Below are positions 22,225 to 26,672 of a stretch of 26,672 bases of DNA, in pieces. Position numbers and translations under genes: made by a program. Source of the stretch: CAJBVG01 sp044337515 (GTDB lineage: Bacteria; Bacteroidota; Bacteroidia; Sphingobacteriales; Sphingobacteriaceae); NCBI GenBank assembly GCA_044337515.1, contig JBIINK010000032.1, forward strand, positions 1 through 26,672. Direction: 5' to 3'. Numbering within the stretch: the first letter of the stretch is position 1; each line of letters begins with the position of its first letter. The notes under the pieces are model-generated. The model did not search any database. It had not been told where the DNA came from and worked only from the letters and a program-made list of their open reading frames with translations.

Positions 22225-23604
22225 TTATAATAAACCTGACAATATTCCTGGTAACAATCCGAATAACAAGGTTGCAATCGCAGCAATCCATAGTACCAAT
22301 TTGTAAGAAAAGCCATACTCGATTTTCTCATCTGAACTAGGGCTTTTCATGTACATAGCAATTATTACACGGAAGTAATACCAAAAGGCAACTACTGCGT
22401 TTAAAATTGCCAAGCCTACTAACCAATAGAACCCTTGGTTAATGGCAATAGTAAATATGAAAAACTTACCAAAAAATCCTGCTGTTAATGGAATACCTGC
22501 TAAGGAACACATCGATATAGTTAATGCTAGAGCAGATTTAGGATTGTTTTTTGCTAATCCGTTGAAAGCGTCGAAGCTTTCTGAATTTTTCAATGCTTTA
22601 ACTTTAATTAATATAGCAAAAGCAGAAACTGATGCGATTGAATATGCAACAGCATAATAAAATATTGCGTTACCCGAATCTGGCCCTAAAGCTAAAATCG
22701 CGATAAGCATATATCCAGCATGTGAAATACTTGAGTAAGCCAACATGCGTTTAAAAGTGTCTTGATATAAAGCAATTACGTTACCTACAATAATAGTAAT
22801 GGCTGCTAAAGCCCAAAGTGTAGGAGTGAAAATGTGTATCACACCAGCAAATGCTACAATGAACATACGAATGAACGCAGCGAAACTTGCTGTTTTCACA
22901 ACAGAAGACATGTATGAAGTAACTAATGATGGAGCACCATCATATACATCGGGTGCCCAAAAATGAAATGGTGCTGCTGATACTTTAAAGCTCATTCCAA
23001 CAATCATAAATAAAATACCCGCAACAAATAATGCAGCAGCTTGTCCGCCACTCTCATTTACTAAAGTACTTATCGTTTCTAAGTTGAATGATCCTGTGAA
23101 TCCATAAACCAATGCAATACCGAAAAGTAAAAATCCAGTTGCGAAAGATCCCATTAAGAAATATTTTAATGCCGCTTCGTTAGATGCTAAATCCTTTTTG
23201 CGAATTCCTGCCATGATGTACATGCTAATCGACATAATTTCGATACCAATAAACAACATAGAGAAGTTGTTGTAAGACACCATACATAATACTCCCACTA
23301 ATGAGAATAGAATTAATGCTACATACTCGGCAACGTTGCTACTGATTTTTTCAAAATAACCTGGTGAAAGCAACAATATCAAAATGGTTGTCGCTATTGT
23401 TAAAATGGAAAATAAAATCGCAAAATTATCAACAAACAACATGTTGTTGAAATAATAGATGTTAGTATTCCATGCCAAAGCATAAGAGGTAATTGAAGCT
23501 AACAAACCTACAACTGCCAAAGGAACAATTGCTTTGTCCAGTTTATATAAACCTAGAAACAAAATAACAATTGCGATTAGTGATATAATAATAATTCCAG
23601 TCAT
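22225..23604 (-). CDS. nuoN: NADH-quinone oxidoreductase subunit N
   Basis: 459 residues, about 14 transmembrane helices. An antiporter-like subunit of the complex I membrane arm, one of the proton channels. Features include Gly-Ile-Glu-Ile-Met-Ser-Ile-Ser-Met-Tyr-Ile with the channel Glu, Lys-Tyr-Phe-Leu-Met-Gly-Ser-Phe-Ala-Thr-Gly, Phe-His-Phe-Trp-Ala-Pro-Asp-Val-Tyr-Asp-Gly-Ala-Pro, and Lys-Arg-Met-Leu-Ala-Tyr-Ser-Ser-Ile-Ser-His-Ala-Gly-Tyr. Order nuoL-nuoM-nuoN is standard, and nuoN starts 25 bp after nuoM. Confidence 0.97.
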   Translation of the reverse strand: MTGIIIISLIAIVILFLGLYKLDKAIVPLAVVGLLASITSYALAWNTNIYYFNNMLFVDNFAILFSILTIATTILILLLSPGYFEKISSNVAEYVALILFSLVGVLCMVSYNNFSMLFIGIEIMSISMYIMAGIRKKDLASNEAALKYFLMGSFATGFLLFGIALVYGFTGSFNLETISTLVNESGGQAAALFVAGILFMIVGMSFKVSAAPFHFWAPDVYDGAPSLVTSYMSSVVKTASFAAFIRMFIVAFAGVIHIFTPTLWALAAITIIVGNVIALYQDTFKRMLAYSSISHAGYMLIAILALGPDSGNAIFYYAVAYSIASVSAFAILIKVKALKNSESFDAFNGLAKNNPKSALALTISMCSLAGIPLTAGFFGKFFIFTIAINQGFYWLVGLAILNAVVAFWYYFRVIIAMYMKSPSSDEKIEYGFSYKLVLWIAAIATLLFGLLPGILSGLL

Positions 23605-23629
23605 GCTGAATATTTAACTAATGATAAAT

Positions 23630-25093
23630 TTATTTTACTGCCAACTTCACATTTACAAAATTGATCAATTCTGAAACTGACGATTCTGATATTTTTAATA
23701 AGAAGTTTGGATACACACCGATAATAATAATAACCAATACAGAAACAAATAATACTACTCGTTCTGTTCCTTTAATGTCGGTAAAGCTAGCTGTTAATGC
23801 ATTCGCTTCTCCTAACATTACATTTTGATACATACGCAACATATACACCGCACCAAGTATAATGGTTGATCCTGCTAACACTGCTGCCCATGTACCGTAT
23901 TGATAAATACCCATCAATAATAAAAACTCACCAACAAATCCGTTCGTTAATGGAAGTGCTACTGCACCCATCATTACTACTACAAAACAAGTTGCTAATA
24001 CAGGTGCCTTTAAAACGATACCACCTAAACTTGGAATATCTCTAGTACCTGTGCGCTCTTCAATAATTTGTATGATAAAGAATAATGCAACAACACTTAA
24101 TCCGTGATTTAACATTTGAATCATAGCACCTTGCAACGATTGCATATTCCAAACAAAAACACCAGCAGCAATTAAGCCAACGTGCGCAATAGATGAGTAT
24201 GCAATTAATCGCTTCATGTCTGATTGGCGAATTGCAATAATTGATGCGTATATAATTCCGATGATGGATAATGAAATTGCTAATGTTCCCCATGTTTGAA
24301 CACCAACTGGTACGATTGGAATCATCCAACGTATTACTCCGTAGATACCCATTTTTAACATAATACCTGATAATAACATCGTTCCTTGTGAAGGAGCTTC
24401 TGTATAGGTATCTGGCTGCCAAGTATGGAATGGGAAGATTGGCATTTTAATAGCAAACGCTAAAAAGAATGTCCAGAATAAATACGATTGTTGTTGAGCA
24501 GATAATGTTAAATTATAAAATGCTCCAATATCAAACGTTTTGTATCCTTGAGTTTGTAGGTATAAATAAATGATACCAGCAAGCATAAATAAACTTCCGA
24601 AAATAGTGTAAATGAAAAATTTCAATGTTACTTTAATTCTATTCTCGCCGCCCCATATAGCTGATACAAAGTAAATCGGAATTAACGCTGCTTCCCAAGC
24701 TACGTAAAACAAAAACGCATCTAAAGAAACAAACACTCCAATTAATCCTGCTTGCATAAATAACATCAATGCGTAAAATGCATTTTCGTTATTAAGTTTT
24801 TTATTGAATGCTGTTAATACAATTAATGGATATAAGAATGTGGTTAATAAAACCATTAACATACTTATGCCATCAATACCAATTTTAAAATGAATACCTA
24901 AAGCTGGAACCCAACTTTGATCAAATAAAAATTGTGTGTTTGCATTCGACACATATTGTGTGTATGCATAAATTGCTACCCCTAATTCAGCAAGAGTAAA
25001 AAATAATGCGCTTTTTTTCGCGCTCTCTTTAGGGCTGAACCATGTTACAAGTGCTGCAACAATTGGTAAGGTTAATAATATCAGTGTAATCAT
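23630..25093 (-). CDS. nuoM: NADH-quinone oxidoreductase subunit M
   Basis: 487 residues, about 14 transmembrane helices. The central antiporter-like proton channel of complex I. Seen: Tyr-Val-Ala-Trp-Glu-Ala-Ala-Leu-Ile-Pro with the essential Glu of TM5, Phe-Pro-Phe-His-Thr-Trp-Gln-Pro-Asp-Thr-Tyr-Thr-Glu-Ala-Pro, and Lys-Arg-Leu-Ile-Ala-Tyr-Ser-Ser-Ile-Ala-His-Val-Gly with the broken-helix Lys. It begins 6 bp after nuoL and is complete. Confidence 0.97.
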   Translation of the reverse strand: MITLILLTLPIVAALVTWFSPKESAKKSALFFTLAELGVAIYAYTQYVSNANTQFLFDQSWVPALGIHFKIGIDGISMLMVLLTTFLYPLIVLTAFNKKLNNENAFYALMLFMQAGLIGVFVSLDAFLFYVAWEAALIPIYFVSAIWGGENRIKVTLKFFIYTIFGSLFMLAGIIYLYLQTQGYKTFDIGAFYNLTLSAQQQSYLFWTFFLAFAIKMPIFPFHTWQPDTYTEAPSQGTMLLSGIMLKMGIYGVIRWMIPIVPVGVQTWGTLAISLSIIGIIYASIIAIRQSDMKRLIAYSSIAHVGLIAAGVFVWNMQSLQGAMIQMLNHGLSVVALFFIIQIIEERTGTRDIPSLGGIVLKAPVLATCFVVVMMGAVALPLTNGFVGEFLLLMGIYQYGTWAAVLAGSTIILGAVYMLRMYQNVMLGEANALTASFTDIKGTERVVLFVSVLVIIIIGVYPNFLLKISESSVSELINFVNVKLAVK

Positions 25094-25099
25094 TATCGA

Positions 25100-26672
25100 T
25101 TAGCTCAAAATAAAGTTCAACAACATAATAATTATAATGCCTACTACCATTGAAAATATGTAGAAGCCAGTATTTCCTGTTTGTATAGTTCTTAAATTTT
25201 TAGAACCATTCATTGTAATTTTTCCTAGTCCATTTACTACACCATCAATTCCTGATTTATCAATAACACGATAGAAGAAAGTAGATAGCTTATCTAATGG
25301 TTTTGTGATTAAGTTCTCATAGAATTCATCGATGTAGAATTTACGATATGATAATCGTTGCATTAATGTCATTTTCGATTCATCTACTGGTAATAAGTAA
25401 ACATCTTTCGCAAAACGTTTTTGTGCATAGATATAAACCAATGCAACAACAACTAGTGATACTCCCATGATGCTATATTCTACAACGTGTGCTGCTGCTT
25501 CGATAGAAAACCTTCCATTCGTAAAAACAAAAGAAGGCGATAAGAAAGATTTTAATGCGTGGTGTTCCGAAAACACTTCTGGCAAACCCACGAATCCTGC
25601 GATAGTAGAAAAAACTGCTAACACAATTAATGGAATCGTCATGCTTTTTGGACTCTCATGCAAATGACTTGCTTGATCGTTAGTGCCTCTGAAGTTTCCG
25701 TAGAATGTTAAGAATAACATACGGAACATATAGAATGCCGTTAACACCGAAGTGATCGACATAACAATAAACATCGGCATTGAATGGTTATAGGTTGCTG
25801 CTAGAATTTCATCTTTAGAGAAGAAACCCGCAAACGGAGGTACACCAGAAATTGCAAGTGTTCCAATTAATATCGTGAGGAATGTGATTGGTAATTTCTT
25901 TTTTAAACCACCCATAGAACGCATGTCTTGCTCTCCACTCATCGCGTGAATTACACTACCTGCCCCTAAGAATAATAATGCTTTAAAGAACGCATGTGTC
26001 ATTAAATGAAATACTGCTCCTGTAAAAGAACCTACTCCTAATGCCACAAACATATAACCTAACTGACTAACGGTTGAATAAGCCAATACTTTTTTAATGT
26101 CTGTTTGAGTCAATGCAATTAATGCTGCCCATACTGCTGTGATCATACCAATCGTTGCTACAATATCCATCGCTATTGGAGCTAATGCATAAATGATACT
26201 CGAACGAGCAATCATATATATACCTGCGGTAACCATGGTAGCTGCGTGGATTAATGCAGATACAGGTGTTGGACCAGCCATCGCATCAGGTAACCAAGTA
26301 TATAAAGGCAACTGTGCACTCTTACCCATTGCGCCAATAAATAATAATATAGCAATCGTAGTTAAAGTTGGATCGCCAGAAGTGAATTTTGCAGCGCTAG
26401 TAAATACTTCGTTAAAGCTTATGCTTCCAAATGTTTTGAATATTAAAAACAATGCGATTAAAAATCCTAAGTCACCAATACGGTTCATTACGAAAGCTTT
26501 TTTAGCTGCATTATTATAAGAGGTATTCTTGTACCAGAAACCAATTAATAAGTAAGAGCATAATCCAACTCCTTCCCAACCTATAAACATTATCGCATAA
26601 TTTGCTCCTAATACTAATAGTAGCATAAAGAATACGAATAGATTTAAGTAAGCGAAGAATTTTGCAAACCCT
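25100..26672 (-). CDS. nuoL: NADH-quinone oxidoreductase subunit L (5' end outside window)
   Basis: The frame is open through the right edge; about 523 codons are inside and roughly the first 100-120 residues of a usual NuoL are missing. The distal proton channel of complex I. Visible: Ile-Gly-Trp-Glu-Gly-Val-Gly-Leu-Cys-Ser-Tyr-Leu-Leu-Ile-Gly-Phe-Trp with the channel Glu, Pro-Leu-Tyr-Thr-Trp-Leu-Pro-Asp-Ala-Met-Ala-Gly-Pro-Thr-Pro-Val-Ser, and Lys-Lys-Val-Leu-Ala-Tyr-Ser-Thr-Val-Ser-Gln-Leu-Gly-Tyr. The long C-terminal part contains the helix that runs along the membrane arm. The apparent Met at 26626 is internal; residues before it (Tyr-Leu-Asn-Leu-Phe) continue the domain. Confidence 0.96.
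   Translation of the reverse strand, partial: GFAKFFAYLNLFVFFMLLLVLGANYAIMFIGWEGVGLCSYLLIGFWYKNTSYNNAAKKAFVMNRIGDLGFLIALFLIFKTFGSISFNEVFTSAAKFTSGDPTLTTIAILLFIGAMGKSAQLPLYTWLPDAMAGPTPVSALIHAATMVTAGIYMIARSSIIYALAPIAMDIVATIGMITAVWAALIALTQTDIKKVLAYSTVSQLGYMFVALGVGSFTGAVFHLMTHAFFKALLFLGAGSVIHAMSGEQDMRSMGGLKKKLPITFLTILIGTLAISGVPPFAGFFSKDEILAATYNHSMPMFIVMSITSVLTAFYMFRMLFLTFYGNFRGTNDQASHLHESPKSMTIPLIVLAVFSTIAGFVGLPEVFSEHHALKSFLSPSFVFTNGRFSIEAAAHVVEYSIMGVSLVVVALVYIYAQKRFAKDVYLLPVDESKMTLMQRLSYRKFYIDEFYENLITKPLDKLSTFFYRVIDKSGIDGVVNGLGKITMNGSKNLRTIQTGNTGFYIFSMVVGIIIIMLLNFILS

Noticed and set aside
24060..24422. 120-codon minus-strand frame overlapping nuoM in another frame
   Set aside because: Same strand but shifted from nuoM, with Cys/Asn/Tyr-rich translation typical of an out-of-frame reading.
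26193..26519. 108-codon plus-strand frame opposite nuoL
   Set aside because: Antisense to conserved transmembrane helices of NuoL; a shadow frame.

Overview
The window is chromosomal DNA from a Bacteroidota bacterium. This rests on several signs: an AT-rich composition; promoter boxes of the TAnnTTTG type with no visible Shine-Dalgarno sequences; a secreted nuclease with a type A C-terminal sorting domain of the type IX secretion system (T9SS); a Bacteroidota-type LptE; and the gene order miaB - sigma54 activator - lptE - TPR-like protein - secG - groES - groEL. I cannot place it below phylum level. I see no insertion sequence, prophage, CRISPR array, tRNA or rRNA. Most of it is core or near-core genome.

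Layout. Positions 1-122 hold the last codons of a probable outer-membrane protein. A hairpin of 7-bp repeats fills the gap to a minus-strand pair: a DUF1844 protein and a coiled-coil membrane protein (219-1408). A TPMT-like methyltransferase (1472-2056, +) converges with a BtuE-type peroxidase lipoprotein and an AsmA-like protein (2049-4522, -). A tight plus-strand operon (4610-9102) carries miaB, a receiver-less sigma54 activator, lptE, a TPR-like protein and secG, and ends in a terminator. groES-groEL (9287-11240) follows with its own terminator. Positions 11241-11737 form a 500-bp intergenic island with palindromes, a 44-codon secreted-peptide ORF, another terminator and short-period repeats. 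An M13 metallopeptidase (-) diverges from a plus-strand operon of T9SS nuclease, MmcQ/YjbR protein, M14 carboxypeptidase and rhomboid protease (13929-18337). From 18329 to the right edge everything is on the minus strand: nuoL (cut by the edge), nuoM, nuoN, dedA, a CNNM/CorC-like transporter, rsmE, a DUF4159 protein and a biotin-carrier protein, with gaps of 25 bp or less.

How the genes work together. The leftward run encodes the proton-pumping membrane arm of complex I plus envelope and translation genes. The rightward miaB-groEL region combines tRNA modification, LPS export, Sec translocation and protein folding. The nuclease operon and M13 gene encode secreted or envelope hydrolases.

The most unusual signal is a set of degenerate tandem repeats with strict 7-bp or 8-bp periods. 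They occur at gene ends (120-233, 11244-11278, 11693-11732) and also inside two reading frames: 8053-8270 in the TPR-like gene, and 15373-15449 in the T9SS sorting domain of the nuclease. Two of the loci have inverted arms able to form hairpins. They look like members of a family of small repeat elements that settle at 3' ends and are sometimes absorbed into proteins. Nearby, two 14-16 bp palindromes and one perfect 38-bp palindrome sit downstream of groEL.
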